64,000 bases of DNA from Ignavibacteriales bacterium (GCA_016700155.1 CP065001.1:2604001-2668000); one strand, 5' to 3'. Numbered from the stretch's first letter, positions 14,653-24,753 are shown. Made by a program: numbers and translations. The notes: generated from the sequence alone by a model not told the origin.

Positions 14653-17286
14653 ATGTCAAAGACGCAAAGTAAATCAGTAGTTGATTTCCTGTATCGTAAT
14701 AATATTCCTTTTGCAGCGCGTCATTATGAACGTGTTAAAAAAGAAGCGCGTGAATTTCTTATTTCACCTCTGAAAGTACTTGCTTTACTTGTTGCCATTG
14801 CAGGATTATTTGCAATGGTTTTTGAGGTAAGATATTTCAGTGAATTCTCTATTCAGATATATCTCACACGACTGATAGCAACTCTCATCGCATTTATTGT
14901 ACTGGTACTTCTTCACACAAAGTTTGCGGAAAATAATTCTCTCACACTTGTTCACATTCTTTTGTTCACGATCATAATCTCATCAGGATATATGATCTAC
15001 CTTCTTCCCACAACACTTGTCTTAAACTCACAAATAGTTGCTTTGATAATTTTTACCTCTGCACTTTTTTTAAGCTGGGATGTACGCAACCAGATCATCG
15101 TTGCCATCTATTATAATATTGTTTTTGCCACAGCAATACTTTTAAATGACAGGACGATCTATTTTCTTCCTAACCTGTTTGAATCAGTTTTATTTGTTCT
15201 ATTCCTGAGTCTTATTTCTGTAGTGGGAAGTGCGGTTAATTTCAGGATACGTGTTCATTCCGCAGAAAAATCTTTCCAGGTAGAAATATCAGAAAGAAAG
15301 TACAGAGCAATATTTCACAACTCAGCAGAAGGAATTTTTCAATCAGGCGAAGACGGACATTTTATCACCGTTAATCCTGCTATGGTTAGAATATTAGGTT
15401 ACCGTGATGACGCAGAACTTTTAACAGCAAATATCCAGGATGATGTTTACAAATTCAGTGAGGAGAGAAAAATACTTGTTAAAGAGCTTAAGGAAAAAGG
15501 TGAAGTAAAAAACTATAAAGTCACTTTAAAAAGAAAAGACGGAACAGACGTAATCGTACGGTTAAATGACAGGTTAATACGCGATGAAGAAAACAACAGG
15601 TTTTACTTTGAAGGTAATTTACAGGATATAACCGAACAGGTTACAGCGGATGCAAAACGCCGCGAAGCTGAGATAGCACTTAAAGAGGAAAAGAACCGTG
15701 CGGATAAACTTGCTAAACAGGCTATGGATGCTAACCAGATCAAGAGTCAATTCCTTGCAAATATGAGTCACGAAATCCGCACACCTATGAACGGTGTTAT
15801 TGGTTACCTGACTTTACTTGAAATGGGTGCATTTGAAAATCAGGATGAACAAAAACAATTTATTTCCAGCGCAAGGCAATCGGCGGAATCACTGCTTGAT
15901 ATTATAAATGATATACTCGACCTGTCAAAGATTGAATCAGGCAGGATGAAACTTGAGGAAGTGAATTTCAATCTTAACACAATTATTGATGATGCGGTTG
16001 GCGTACTGCTTGCAAAAGCCTCTGAGAAAAATCTTATCATCACTAAGGATATTGATGCGGAAACTCCGGTTAGTCTTATTGGTGACCAGACAAGAATAAG
16101 ACAGATATTTGTAAACCTTTTAGGTAACGCAATAAAGTTTACTGATTCAGGACATATCAACATTAAAATAACCTCATCAGTACCGGATGATGACGTGATA
16201 ATTGTAAATGCTTCGGTACAGGATACGGGTATGGGCATACCAAAGGAAAAGATGAAAGATCTTTTCAAATCATTTTCACAGATTGAAGATATGTTCACAC
16301 GAAAATTCGGAGGAACCGGGCTAGGACTTGTTATCTGTAAAGAATTCATTAATATGATGGGTGGTGACATTCATGTTGAAAGTAAAGTTGGCTCGGGAAG
16401 CAGATTTTACTTTGATATAAAACTTAAACTTCAAACTCCGACTGAAATCACTGCACAGAGAATTTACAGAACTTATTCCCTGCCGGTACATACAGCAGCT
16501 GCAAAGCAAAGTAAAGAAGCATCACGAAGACAAAGACTAAAACATAAAATACTTTTAGCTGAAGATAATCTCATCAATCAAAAAATAGCATTAAGAATGC
16601 TTAACGAAGCCGGATACATCGGGGATTCAGTTACAAACGGAGAAGAAGCTATCGATGCTGTTGTTGGAGGTAATTTCAGTCTCGTGTTAATGGATGTTCA
16701 AATGCCGCAGGTTGACGGATACCAGGCAACAGCCAGAATAAGAAAACTGCCTGAACCGAAAAATCAAATACCTATTGTTGCAATAACCGCGCACGCCCTG
16801 CCGGGAGACAAAGAAAAATGTATTGAAGCAGGGATGAATGATTATTTATCCAAACCAATCATTGCTGAAGAACTGATTAAGATTGTTGACGCGAATCTGG
16901 GTATTGTCAATGAAACCGAAACACCTGTTTCCGAGAAAGAACAAAAACAGGATGGCTTATTTGATTTTCTCCATCTTGAAAAAATCAGTGCAGGCAGCGC
17001 GGATTTTAAAAAAGAACTTTTAGGCGCTTACCTCGATGATATGGTCAAACGATACAGCAATCTTAAAAACTGGCTTGTTAATGACGATATGAATAACCTT
17101 ATCAAAGAAGCACACACTATAAAAGGTGCAAGTTATTCTGTCGGTGCAGTAAGGATCGGAGAAGAAGCGCTTGCGGTTGAAATATCCGGCAAGCACAATG
17201 ATATGGACAATCTCCGTGAAAGAATGATACTACTTGAACAGGCTATTGATGATACAAGATCATTGCTTAAGGATTTTGTGGTTTAA
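14653..17286 (+). CDS. Hybrid sensor histidine kinase with receiver and Hpt domains
   Basis: The 877-residue protein contains six predicted membrane helices (residues about 35-196) and a PAS domain (about 210-330, EGIFQSGEDGHFITVNPAMVR). A HisKA domain follows with the phospho-acceptor His373 in NMSHEIRTPMNG. The ATPase domain runs to about residue 600 (GNAIKFTDSGH, DTGMGIP, GGTGLGLVI). The receiver domain has the acceptor Asp681 in LMDVQMPQVDG, and a C-terminal Hpt domain has His821 in EAHTIKGASYSVG. All relay residues are present, so it can run a His-Asp-His phosphorelay. No separate output regulator lies next to it. The signal is unknown; sensing is probably in the membrane or by PAS. Confidence 0.93.
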   Translation: MSKTQSKSVVDFLYRNNIPFAARHYERVKKEAREFLISPLKVLALLVAIAGLFAMVFEVRYFSEFSIQIYLTRLIATLIAFIVLVLLHTKFAENNSLTLVHILLFTIIISSGYMIYLLPTTLVLNSQIVALIIFTSALFLSWDVRNQIIVAIYYNIVFATAILLNDRTIYFLPNLFESVLFVLFLSLISVVGSAVNFRIRVHSAEKSFQVEISERKYRAIFHNSAEGIFQSGEDGHFITVNPAMVRILGYRDDAELLTANIQDDVYKFSEERKILVKELKEKGEVKNYKVTLKRKDGTDVIVRLNDRLIRDEENNRFYFEGNLQDITEQVTADAKRREAEIALKEEKNRADKLAKQAMDANQIKSQFLANMSHEIRTPMNGVIGYLTLLEMGAFENQDEQKQFISSARQSAESLLDIINDILDLSKIESGRMKLEEVNFNLNTIIDDAVGVLLAKASEKNLIITKDIDAETPVSLIGDQTRIRQIFVNLLGNAIKFTDSGHINIKITSSVPDDDVIIVNASVQDTGMGIPKEKMKDLFKSFSQIEDMFTRKFGGTGLGLVICKEFINMMGGDIHVESKVGSGSRFYFDIKLKLQTPTEITAQRIYRTYSLPVHTAAAKQSKEASRRQRLKHKILLAEDNLINQKIALRMLNEAGYIGDSVTNGEEAIDAVVGGNFSLVLMDVQMPQVDGYQATARIRKLPEPKNQIPIVAITAHALPGDKEKCIEAGMNDYLSKPIIAEELIKIVDANLGIVNETETPVSEKEQKQDGLFDFLHLEKISAGSADFKKELLGAYLDDMVKRYSNLKNWLVNDDMNNLIKEAHTIKGASYSVGAVRIGEEALAVEISGKHNDMDNLRERMILLEQAIDDTRSLLKDFVV

Positions 17287-17353
17287 TATCTTAGTAATTC
17301 CGGAATAATTTTACACAATATTAATTACTGTGCTATGATTTGTTAACTGAATT

Positions 17354-18709
17354 ATGAAAAACATAGTTGGAATTTTACGCGAAGGGAAAAGTAAAAAGGG
17401 GGAAAAAAGAACTGCCATTACTCCTGCTGCTGCAAAAGAAATTGTTGAATGGGGACACAAACTAATTGTTCAATCGGCATTTCATCCTGAAACCGGAGAA
17501 GAAAAAAGAGCTTTCAGGGATTCAGATTATCGTAAAGCCGGAGCGGTAATAAGCGAAGATCTTTCCTCAGCAAATATTATTTTTGGTTTAAAAGAATTAT
17601 TTCACACTAGAATTTTAAAGGGCAAAGCATACTTTTTTTTCTCTCATACTCACAAAGGGCAAATAAAAAACCGGCATATGCTTAAAATGCTGGTTGAAAA
17701 CAAGTCAACTCTTATCGATTATGAATTAATAACAGATGAAAAGAATGAGAGACTGATTACTGCTTTCACATATAACGCAGGTTATGCAGGGATGGTTGAT
17801 TCACTCTGGACGTTGGGTAAACGTCTTCAAATTTCCGGAATCCCAAATTTTTTTGAGTCCATTCCGCAAGCAGTTGAGGGACAGGATTTACAGTCCGTTA
17901 AGAATTTAATAATTAAGGTTGGTTCAAAAATCAGGAAAGATGGGACACCAAATACAATACCTCCGGTTATTGTCTGTTTCCTTGGCAGAGGTAAGACCGC
18001 ATTTGGTGCGCGTGAAATTTTCAACCTTTTGCCATATCAGGATATTACAGTTGATGAGCTTGAGCAAGTATATAAATATGGCAGCAGAAAAAAAGTCTAT
18101 GTTCTTCAATTAGGAACGGAGAATATTTACAAGTTAAAAAAAGATATAAATTTTAAATTCGGTGAATATGAAAAACTTCAGAAAAGAGGTAAGCGAAATT
18201 TTTATATGGAACACCCGGATTATTTTGAATCAAACCTTGACTTAGTTCTTCCCTTCATAACAGTTATAATGAACTGTGTAACCTGGTCTAATAAATTTCC
18301 CAGATCACTTACAAAAGTTATGGCTAAAGAAATCTGGATAAAAAATCCAACTTTAAAAGTAATTGGCGATATAACCTGTGATCCCAACGGATCAATAGAG
18401 TTTTCTAAAGAAACATGGATTGATAATCCCGTATATATCTATAACCCTTATAATGAAACAATCGAAGATGGTTTTAATGGTAAAGGAATTGCAGTTATGG
18501 CAGTGACAAATTTACCTTGTGAATTTTCGGCTGATGCATCAATTCAGTTCAGCGAAAATTTGCTGCCTTACCTAAGAAAAATAATCAATGCAAACTACAC
18601 AGGTGCTCTAGCAGAATCAAATCTGCCGGAAGAAATTAAAAGAGCTGCGATATTATGGAAAGGTAATTTCACGCCCGGATTTTCTTACATGAAAAAATAC
18701 ATTTCCTGA
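17354..18709 (+). CDS. Lysine-ketoglutarate reductase-like protein (saccharopine-forming half)
   Basis: The 451-residue protein resembles the N-terminal half of animal/plant aminoadipic semialdehyde synthase. It starts VGILREGKSKKGEKRTAITP, the alanine-dehydrogenase/transhydrogenase N-terminal pattern, and has YFFFSHTHKGQ, LIDYELITDE and the nucleotide-binding VIVCFLGRGKTAFGAREIF near residue 200. Such enzymes join lysine and 2-oxoglutarate to saccharopine with NADPH. The C-terminal part (GDITCDPNGSIEFSKETW) is typical of the group. The partner saccharopine dehydrogenase gene is convergent 65 bases away. The direction of the pathway in vivo is inferred as lysine breakdown. Confidence 0.82.
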   Translation: MKNIVGILREGKSKKGEKRTAITPAAAKEIVEWGHKLIVQSAFHPETGEEKRAFRDSDYRKAGAVISEDLSSANIIFGLKELFHTRILKGKAYFFFSHTHKGQIKNRHMLKMLVENKSTLIDYELITDEKNERLITAFTYNAGYAGMVDSLWTLGKRLQISGIPNFFESIPQAVEGQDLQSVKNLIIKVGSKIRKDGTPNTIPPVIVCFLGRGKTAFGAREIFNLLPYQDITVDELEQVYKYGSRKKVYVLQLGTENIYKLKKDINFKFGEYEKLQKRGKRNFYMEHPDYFESNLDLVLPFITVIMNCVTWSNKFPRSLTKVMAKEIWIKNPTLKVIGDITCDPNGSIEFSKETWIDNPVYIYNPYNETIEDGFNGKGIAVMAVTNLPCEFSADASIQFSENLLPYLRKIINANYTGALAESNLPEEIKRAAILWKGNFTPGFSYMKKYIS

Positions 18710-18774
18710 AGAACAAATTGACGAAAGACAATTCTAACTTTCGGTGTCTATCTGAATTTTTATTCACCATTTCT

Positions 18775-20115
18775 TTAAACAGTTATTTGAGAAGTCTCTT
18801 CTCTAAATGTAATTCCCAGTTCAGCCAGTTCATTTAGTGCCGGTTCATAGATATCAGGATAAACCGGGATGATAACTCCCCTTTCGCTGATTTTATTATT
18901 GAGGATGAGTTTAACTCCTACACCCAATGGTAATCCTACTGTAGCTGACATAGCAGTATTAAAATTTTCTTTTCCGTAAATCACTAAAGTCGAAGTCATT
19001 CTTTCACCCGAGTCTTCAACAATGTATTCAAGCTCAGTATGCAGTATAACCATATCCTTGTCGTTCTCGGTAAACTTCCATTTTTTTTGCAAAAGTTCCA
19101 GAAGAATGTCAGCAGGAGTTGAATTATTTAATTCAATTTTTTCCTCAGAAAGTAATCCAAGCCATTCAATTTTTTTAATCAGTTCACCTGGTTCAGGTTC
19201 ATTTAAAAATTCAGCAAGTTTTTCTTTTGTTGTCTTTCCATTACTGTGAGAAAGATAAAATGAAAGCCACTCTTGATATGTTAATCTGTCTGCGTCAGGA
19301 ACAATATACCTGTTATCCGTCAAACCAATTTGAGTTAATGCATTCCACGCTTTACAGAACCCCGGCTTTCTTAATGACCCCCTGAATACATTAGGAATTC
19401 TGGGAACATTATAAATCCGTCTGTACTTGATTGAGTCCCTGTTTGGGTATGCTTCAAAACTTCCTACGCCAGGAATTTCTACAGGATAAGTATGAAGGAA
19501 AATTCTGTTATAAGGAACAATTCTTAATTTACCATCCTGAACATATCGCGCACCAGCCATACCAGCTGTAACCACATTCATTGGGTTCCATGTAATTTTA
19601 TAACCCCACGGATTATCATCACTCGCAGGAGACACTAATCCACCGCCAAATGAGCGCAGTGAAACTATCTGCCCGCCTTTGTTTTCTATTTTAGAAATCA
19701 AACGCAGTGTATCCATATGATCAATACCGGGATCAAGTCCCATTTCATTTAAAAAAATAAGTCCAGCGTTTTTCACCTGAGCATCATATGAAGCCATCTG
19801 CTGAGAAACATATGAAGCTGTAACCAGGTGAACTCTATTTAATATACAATCCTTAACTAATTGGATATGCAACGCTTCCGGAAGTAACGATACAACAATA
19901 TCATTTTTAGATATCAGCGATGCGCGTTCAGCTTCGTTAAAAATATCGAACTGAATCGCTTTAGTACGAGGATGATTCCTGGATTTACTTAAGGCAAGAT
20001 CGGGTGATTGATCCGCAATTGTGATAAACCAGTCCTGCTCAACTGATTTACCGATAAGGTAATTGATCAACGATGTTGAAGTTCTTCCTGCCCCGATTAT
20101 TAAAATATTTTTCAT
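18775..20115 (-). CDS. Saccharopine dehydrogenase family protein
   Basis: The 446-residue protein begins with a Rossmann motif, ILIIGAGRTSTSLINYL. It contains the family segments MGLDPGIDHMDTLRLI, SFGGGLVSPASDDNPWGYKITWNP and GVGSFEAYPNRDS, and near the end MSATVGLPLGVGVKLILN. It corresponds to the C-terminal half of bifunctional aminoadipic semialdehyde synthase and would oxidise saccharopine to glutamate and aminoadipic semialdehyde. It faces the reductase-half gene tail to tail, so the two are not in one operon. Confidence comes from full-length similarity of layout plus this neighbour. Confidence 0.88.
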   Translation of the reverse strand: MKNILIIGAGRTSTSLINYLIGKSVEQDWFITIADQSPDLALSKSRNHPRTKAIQFDIFNEAERASLISKNDIVVSLLPEALHIQLVKDCILNRVHLVTASYVSQQMASYDAQVKNAGLIFLNEMGLDPGIDHMDTLRLISKIENKGGQIVSLRSFGGGLVSPASDDNPWGYKITWNPMNVVTAGMAGARYVQDGKLRIVPYNRIFLHTYPVEIPGVGSFEAYPNRDSIKYRRIYNVPRIPNVFRGSLRKPGFCKAWNALTQIGLTDNRYIVPDADRLTYQEWLSFYLSHSNGKTTKEKLAEFLNEPEPGELIKKIEWLGLLSEEKIELNNSTPADILLELLQKKWKFTENDKDMVILHTELEYIVEDSGERMTSTLVIYGKENFNTAMSATVGLPLGVGVKLILNNKISERGVIIPVYPDIYEPALNELAELGITFREETSQITV

Positions 20116-20226
20116 TACTAAAAAGGTTAAAAGATTATAGATAAAATAAACAGAATATATTTTAAATTCTTTTTACAGATCATAATATTGAAGTGTCCAA
20201 TACGTTATCGATTAAAAGAGTTCAAA

Positions 20227-20697
20227 TTATTTTTTTCGTACAAAAAAGTCTGTACCAATATCATGTGCACTCTGATCAAATTTCATAGAATCAGGGTGAG
20301 AGAATTTCAAAAGAGATGTAGATAAACCAGATTCAATAATTGTCGCAAACTCCGGATAGTCGGGGTGTATTTTATGTTTATAAATTTTATAATAAAAAGT
20401 CGCCTCGAGTTGATTATCCTTGTAGTACTGTAATACACTATCTGCATCAAAATTCATTTGTATAGTATAACCAACAGAATCGGGTGTAACATAAGCGTAA
20501 GGTCTTGCGACAATCGAATAAATCCACTCCCATTCTCCGGCTATCAATTCTTTTATTTCCTCAACACTTAGACTATCAAAGACAAATGGTTCGGGTGTCG
20601 GAGTAATTTCTTCAATAGGGTCAACATTATTTTTTACGCAGCCCGTGAGTAAAACAGAAATTGTGATAATAGTTAGGAATAGATCTCTGTAATTCAT
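20227..20697 (-). CDS. Lipoprotein of unknown function
   Basis: I start this 156-residue protein at the ATG at 20697 because GGAGG lies six bases upstream. It begins MNYRDLFLTIITISVLLTGC with a good lipobox (LTGC), so it is a membrane-anchored lipoprotein. The rest, with GEWEWIYSIVARPYAY and a run of short beta strands, resembles small lipocalin-like lipoproteins common in Bacteroidota. No specific function is recognised. Confidence 0.7.
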   Translation of the reverse strand: MNYRDLFLTIITISVLLTGCVKNNVDPIEEITPTPEPFVFDSLSVEEIKELIAGEWEWIYSIVARPYAYVTPDSVGYTIQMNFDADSVLQYYKDNQLEATFYYKIYKHKIHPDYPEFATIIESGLSTSLLKFSHPDSMKFDQSAHDIGTDFFVRKK

Positions 20698-21250
20698 AAA
20701 TCCTCCAAACCTCACTAATAATGATTCAGTGTACTAGTGATGTACTATTCTAGATTGACAGATTTTTTTTAGTTCGTAATTAAACAATAACGATCAAAGA
20801 TATTTTCTCTTTATAATTGAATCCTGTATAATTCATTGATTAATATCCTTAAAACTCTACTGTTTTGAATTCAGTCTTTTTCCATAAATCTTTTTCTGTC
20901 TTAGCCAATTCGTATCATATATATTAGAATTAGAATCAGAATCAAAAAGATTTTTGTGTTTTCATTTTAATAACCCCAAAAGGTTTTTACCTAACAAAAA
21001 TATTTTATTTACTAAGATGCAATTTGTTCCCGCAACACCTTCTCCTTCATCCATGCAGGTAAACACCCTCAAGCCATTTGGAACCTAGTTTATTACTCGG
21101 TCATTTTCAATACAAAAGAATAAACAGGCAGTTGCAGAAAATTGTTAGTTAATCTTTTTCTTATCCTCCGGTATCAAAGAGTATTATTGAACTGTCGATT
21201 AATATTTCACTTAAACACCAGCATCTGTTTAGATAGATGAATTCCTTTTA
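20698..21250. other. 553-base gap without a recognisable gene
   Basis: No open frame has plausible start, length and composition. The only local pattern is a short imperfect tandem of AGAATT/AGAATC at about 20924-20947. I see no tRNA, strong hairpin or repeat related to others in the window. Confidence 0.5.
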
Positions 21251-21646
21251 TTATTCCCACTCATTGCCACAATGCTGACAGTCATAAAAATTTTTTCTCC
21301 CGCCGGTAGGTGTACTTGTTGATGAGATGAACATCATAAAAACTGCTTTCCAGTTTGTCTTCGATTTAACAAAGATGTTTGAAGAACCGCATTCAGGACA
21401 AACTGCTTTGTCCCCTTCTGGTTCATCAAAAGTTTCAGACCGAAGGACTTTGATTGCATCTTCATAATCCTCTTCGCGGACCATTAGTTTTATTCTTCCG
21501 ACTGCAGTTGTAAGCACGGGATTTGTGTAAGCAATATTTTCATCGAATAAGCATGATTCGATTCCGTTTGATTCCAATAAACCTTTTATGATGTGTGCAT
21601 CAATAGGATTATTGAATGACTGTATTAACACTAACCTGTCGTTCAA
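21251..21646 (-). CDS. DUF2007 domain protein with zinc ribbon
   Basis: The 131-residue protein has an N-terminal DUF2007 domain (VLIQSFNNPIDAHIIKGLLESNGI, then GRIKLMVREEDYEDAIKVL; residues 5-70). This ferredoxin-like fold is also called putative signal-transducing protein. A C-terminal zinc ribbon with CPECGS near residue 83 and YDCQHCGNEW at the end follows. The start is an apparent TTG at 21646, as no ATG fits. It lies 24 bases downstream of an outer-membrane barrel gene on the same strand. The family's function is unknown. Confidence 0.8.
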   Translation of the reverse strand: MNDRLVLIQSFNNPIDAHIIKGLLESNGIESCLFDENIAYTNPVLTTAVGRIKLMVREEDYEDAIKVLRSETFDEPEGDKAVCPECGSSNIFVKSKTNWKAVFMMFISSTSTPTGGRKNFYDCQHCGNEWE

Positions 21647-21670
21647 TTTAAATACACTATAAATTTTGCT

Positions 21671-22357
21671 TTAGAAAAATATTGCGACACCCAGATTTAC
21701 TCCTAGACCTCTTATCAAAAGCCTATCTCTTTCACCAGATTCCTTATAAATTCTTTCTGGACTTCCGTCTCGATAAATATTCTTTTCCAAGCGCTCCAAA
21801 TCAGCTTTATCTTTGGATATTGATAATCCATATTCGCCTGAAACCACAATATTATCAAAAGGATTATACTCAACTCCGAGAAGCAGATCTAAACCATAAC
21901 CTGTTCTGTCTTCTTTATCAAAATAAGTGTTGATATAATTTGTGCCAACATATCCCCCATTCCATTCATATTTGCTGAATGAAATAAACGGACCAGCCCC
22001 GACGATTATAGAAAAATCTTTATAGCTCAGAATGTTGTGAAGATATTGAAGTGAAATTTTGAAGTTATTGTTGTCATAATTTTCAGACGGATTAAATATA
22101 ATGCTATCAAGCTGCAAGGTTGGTTCATATTCAGAATTCTCGACGGCTATAAGAATCCCAATTCGCAAACCTGATTTTTCATTTATCCTATATCTGTATG
22201 AAAAAGTGTACCCGCTGAAGTTTGTAAATTCCAACAAACTTCTCACCTGGAATTGAATTCCGTGTTTGAAGTGATTACAATTTGTTTTGGATGTATCCTG
22301 CGCAAATGAAAAATTGATGACAACGAAGAACAGAACGAAAGATAGGAAGTACTTCAT
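21671..22357 (-). CDS. Outer-membrane beta-barrel protein
   Basis: The 228-residue protein starts with a signal peptide (MKYFLSFVLFFVVINFSFAQ). It continues as alternating amphipathic strands (GYTFSYRYRINEKSGLRIGI, FSIIVGAGPFISFSKYEW, GLDLLLGVEYNPFDNIVVSG) ending in a hydrophobic strand with terminal Phe, the usual barrel-insertion signal. No ligand is indicated. It precedes the DUF2007 gene and neighbours three further barrels, but is not obviously a paralogue of them. Confidence 0.7.
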   Translation of the reverse strand: MKYFLSFVLFFVVINFSFAQDTSKTNCNHFKHGIQFQVRSLLEFTNFSGYTFSYRYRINEKSGLRIGILIAVENSEYEPTLQLDSIIFNPSENYDNNNFKISLQYLHNILSYKDFSIIVGAGPFISFSKYEWNGGYVGTNYINTYFDKEDRTGYGLDLLLGVEYNPFDNIVVSGEYGLSISKDKADLERLEKNIYRDGSPERIYKESGERDRLLIRGLGVNLGVAIFF

Positions 22358-22665
22358 GATTTCACCCCGATTATATATTGTGTTAATTTGCTGTTGTACT
22401 CCAATTCAAAATTTTTAATTTGACTGCGCACAACAGATTTCTTTTCAAAATAAAATTCAAAGAAAATTAGTTTTCCCGATACGCTCTCATACAACCTCAC
22501 CCTGTACAACTGCCATCAAATAATGCCCCGGGGATTTAAAAAAGACATAAGGGGCACATAAAAACAATAGTAACTTAAAAACCTATTATCGACCGGAACA
22601 AACCATAAATCTTAGAGAGATTTGCATTATTCATATTACATTTTATTACTATCCACAGTCTGCTT
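22358..22665. other. 308-base gap, one weak inverted repeat
   Basis: TGCCCC near 22522 can pair with GGGGCA near 22554, with an A-rich loop. It might end transcription of the barrel gene to the right but lacks a clear T run. Nothing else is visible. Confidence 0.35.
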
Positions 22666-23319
22666 CTAAAACGTAACACCAATCACTACTAATAAAACAG
22701 AGATAGGTACATCGGCAGATTGACCGTTTTCCGGATTAGTTTTGATTTTTGGAGTTCCTGTCAGATAACGAACACCTGCATTTACAAAATGATATTGGAA
22801 TCCCGCACCAAGGCCAAATCCTAATGCTAAATTAGATTTGTATTCTTGTGTTGCCGTTTCCTCCTGGTATCTTATAGTTATATCAGGAAAACTTGAAAAC
22901 AGTAACCCCAAATTTCCGGAGAGATAAATCCTGGTGTTTTCAAATGTTGCATGACTTAATTGAAGTCCGGGCAAAACCCACGTCGTATAATAACTGCAAG
23001 AGTTCACAAAAACCGGTGAGATAAATTGTGAGAGTGACTCTTCAATTTTATAAACATTCAGACCGTTATGGGCGACAGCTGTTAGCAATGTTAAATCTAA
23101 AATTTCAGACATCGGTTGTGTCAGTTCCAGCATTCCTAATAGACCGGGAGTTGCAAGCCCTGCTTTCTCGCCTGAAACAGATGCAAAATCACCCATCGGA
23201 ATGGAAAGCCCAGTGGATAACCTCAATTTTATTTGAGAATATTCCCTCTCATGCTGTGCAAATAATGTTATGCTGATTATGCAAGTGAAAAAAAACACTA
23301 ATACTAAATTTTTCATCAT
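22666..23319 (-). CDS. Outer-membrane barrel, paralogue 3 of a tandem trio
   Basis: The 217-residue protein has a signal peptide ending near FAQ (residue 21). It shares with its two upstream neighbours the sequence order LRLSTGLSIPMGDFAS, SYYTTWVLPGLQ, GLLFSSFPDI, LALGFGLGAGFQY and YLTGTPK. These are the strands and turns of a small outer-membrane beta barrel. The three genes lie in a row on the minus strand and arose by tandem duplication. Function is unknown. Confidence 0.72.
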   Translation of the reverse strand: MMKNLVLVFFFTCIISITLFAQHEREYSQIKLRLSTGLSIPMGDFASVSGEKAGLATPGLLGMLELTQPMSEILDLTLLTAVAHNGLNVYKIEESLSQFISPVFVNSCSYYTTWVLPGLQLSHATFENTRIYLSGNLGLLFSSFPDITIRYQEETATQEYKSNLALGFGLGAGFQYHFVNAGVRYLTGTPKIKTNPENGQSADVPISVLLVVIGVTF

Positions 23320-23406
23320 AACCCCTTTATTTTATTTCTTGTTTTCGACAGTTATTTCTTTTTAATACTTAGTTATTCGATTTTTCTCCATTCACTCTAT
23401 AATAAG

Positions 23407-24075
23407 TTACAATGTCATCCCAACCATCAGGAGTAATTCTGAATTTGGTAATATTGCTTTCCCGGATTTAAATATTCCATTGCCGGTAATTTTTTGTGAA
23501 TATTTTGCTGTACCTGTTAAGTAACGGATCGAAAAATTGTAATCCTTGTATTGAAAGCCTGTACCTATTCCATATGCAACTGCAATATCAGATTCAAATA
23601 TGTTGACCAAAGTGGTGTCCCCATAACTATATTTAATATCGGGTAAACTTGAAAAAAGTAATCCAATGTCAGCTATACAGTATAATCTGGAATCATCGGA
23701 TAGATATGAACCAATCTGAAATCCTGTTAAAAACCAAGTTGAGTAATAACTTCCGGATGAAGCACTATAAGGCACTACATTTTTAGTCAGTTCGGAAGCG
23801 TTCAATTTATTTATTGAAACATTTGAAAGCAGTTCCCATTCAACGTATTTAGAAAGCGGGACAGAACCTTCAAGTGCAACAAAAAATCCGAACATTGCAT
23901 ATCCCGCAGTATACCCTGAAGTTGAAGCAAATTCTCCTAGTGGAATTGCCGCACCTGTAAACAGCTTAATTTTAAATTCTGATGAATTTTTATTTTTTGT
24001 TTGTCCAAATGATGCTGTAAAAGAACAGAACAAGATTAAACCCCAGATCATAGAACATTTATTGATAGCTTTCAC
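23407..24075 (-). CDS. Outer-membrane barrel, paralogue 2 of a tandem trio
   Basis: No ATG fits the leader well. I take GTG at 24075, which follows GCAGGTG and gives KAINKCSMIWGLILFCSFTA as a normal signal peptide (222 residues); ATG at 24051 or TTG at 24087 are alternatives. The body matches its neighbours: IKLFTGAAIPLGEFAS, SYYSTWFLTGFQ, GLLFSSLPDI, VAYGIGTGFQY and YLTGTAKY. It is a small beta barrel of unknown role, separated from paralogue 3 by about 90 bases. Confidence 0.72.
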   Translation of the reverse strand: MKAINKCSMIWGLILFCSFTASFGQTKNKNSSEFKIKLFTGAAIPLGEFASTSGYTAGYAMFGFFVALEGSVPLSKYVEWELLSNVSINKLNASELTKNVVPYSASSGSYYSTWFLTGFQIGSYLSDDSRLYCIADIGLLFSSLPDIKYSYGDTTLVNIFESDIAVAYGIGTGFQYKDYNFSIRYLTGTAKYSQKITGNGIFKSGKAILPNSELLLMVGMTL

Positions 24076-24111
24076 AAACACCTGCAAAAAATATTAATTG
24101 AATCGTATACT

Positions 24112-24753
24112 TTACCCGAATGATACTCCAAGCATAAGTAATAAAATTCCTAAAGAGGAGGCAGCACTTGTGCCTGGATACAAGATATTTCCAGTACCTG
24201 AGTATTCAGGAAAACCATGCAAATATCTTATTCCAAAGTTTAATCTTTCAAACTCCACACCGCTACCAATACCAAAAGCGAATGCAACAGTATTTTCGCT
24301 TGTATGCTTAATATTATTAACGATGAGTTCAGGAAAACTCACATACAATAATCCTATACTTGCAGAGAAAAAAATTTCAAAATTACTTTCACGTTCTGGT
24401 CCACCTTGTAAACCAGCTAACAACCAGGTTGAATAGTAACTTTCCGTTGATGCAGTGAAGTTCCAGGTTCTTTTGTCAAGTGTTTCAACATCTAACTGAT
24501 TTATTGAAACCGCCAGGGAAAGCATCAGATTTAAATTTTCGTTTAGAGATTTCAGCCCTTCAACCGAACCAAAGAAGCCTGTATTCGCGTAACCGGCTGA
24601 ATTGCCGGAACCGGATCCAAAGTTTCCCATCGGTAATGATAGACCTGAATAGAACTTCATTTTGATTGAAGGTTTAAATGGCTCATAATCCTGAGCAAGT
24701 AAAATAGTCCTGCCGCAAAACAGTATCGCAAATAATATCACAAATTTTTTCAT
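24112..24753 (-). CDS. Outer-membrane barrel, paralogue 1 of a tandem trio
   Basis: The 213-residue protein has a signal peptide (MKKFVILFAILFCGRTILLAQ) and the shared motifs MKFYSGLSLPMGNFGS, SYYSTWLLAGLQ, IGLLYVSFPEL, VAFAFGIGSGVEF and YLHGFPEY. It is the first gene of the trio and lies 36 bases upstream of paralogue 2. A lipoprotein gene precedes it by 56 bases, suggesting a four-gene envelope operon. No ligand or activity is evident. Confidence 0.72.
   Translation of the reverse strand: MKKFVILFAILFCGRTILLAQDYEPFKPSIKMKFYSGLSLPMGNFGSGSGNSAGYANTGFFGSVEGLKSLNENLNLMLSLAVSINQLDVETLDKRTWNFTASTESYYSTWLLAGLQGGPERESNFEIFFSASIGLLYVSFPELIVNNIKHTSENTVAFAFGIGSGVEFERLNFGIRYLHGFPEYSGTGNILYPGTSAASSLGILLLMLGVSFG

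Noticed and set aside
15840..16370. 176-residue minus-strand frame
   Set aside because: It is a mirror frame inside the hybrid histidine kinase gene, which has full domain support on the other strand.
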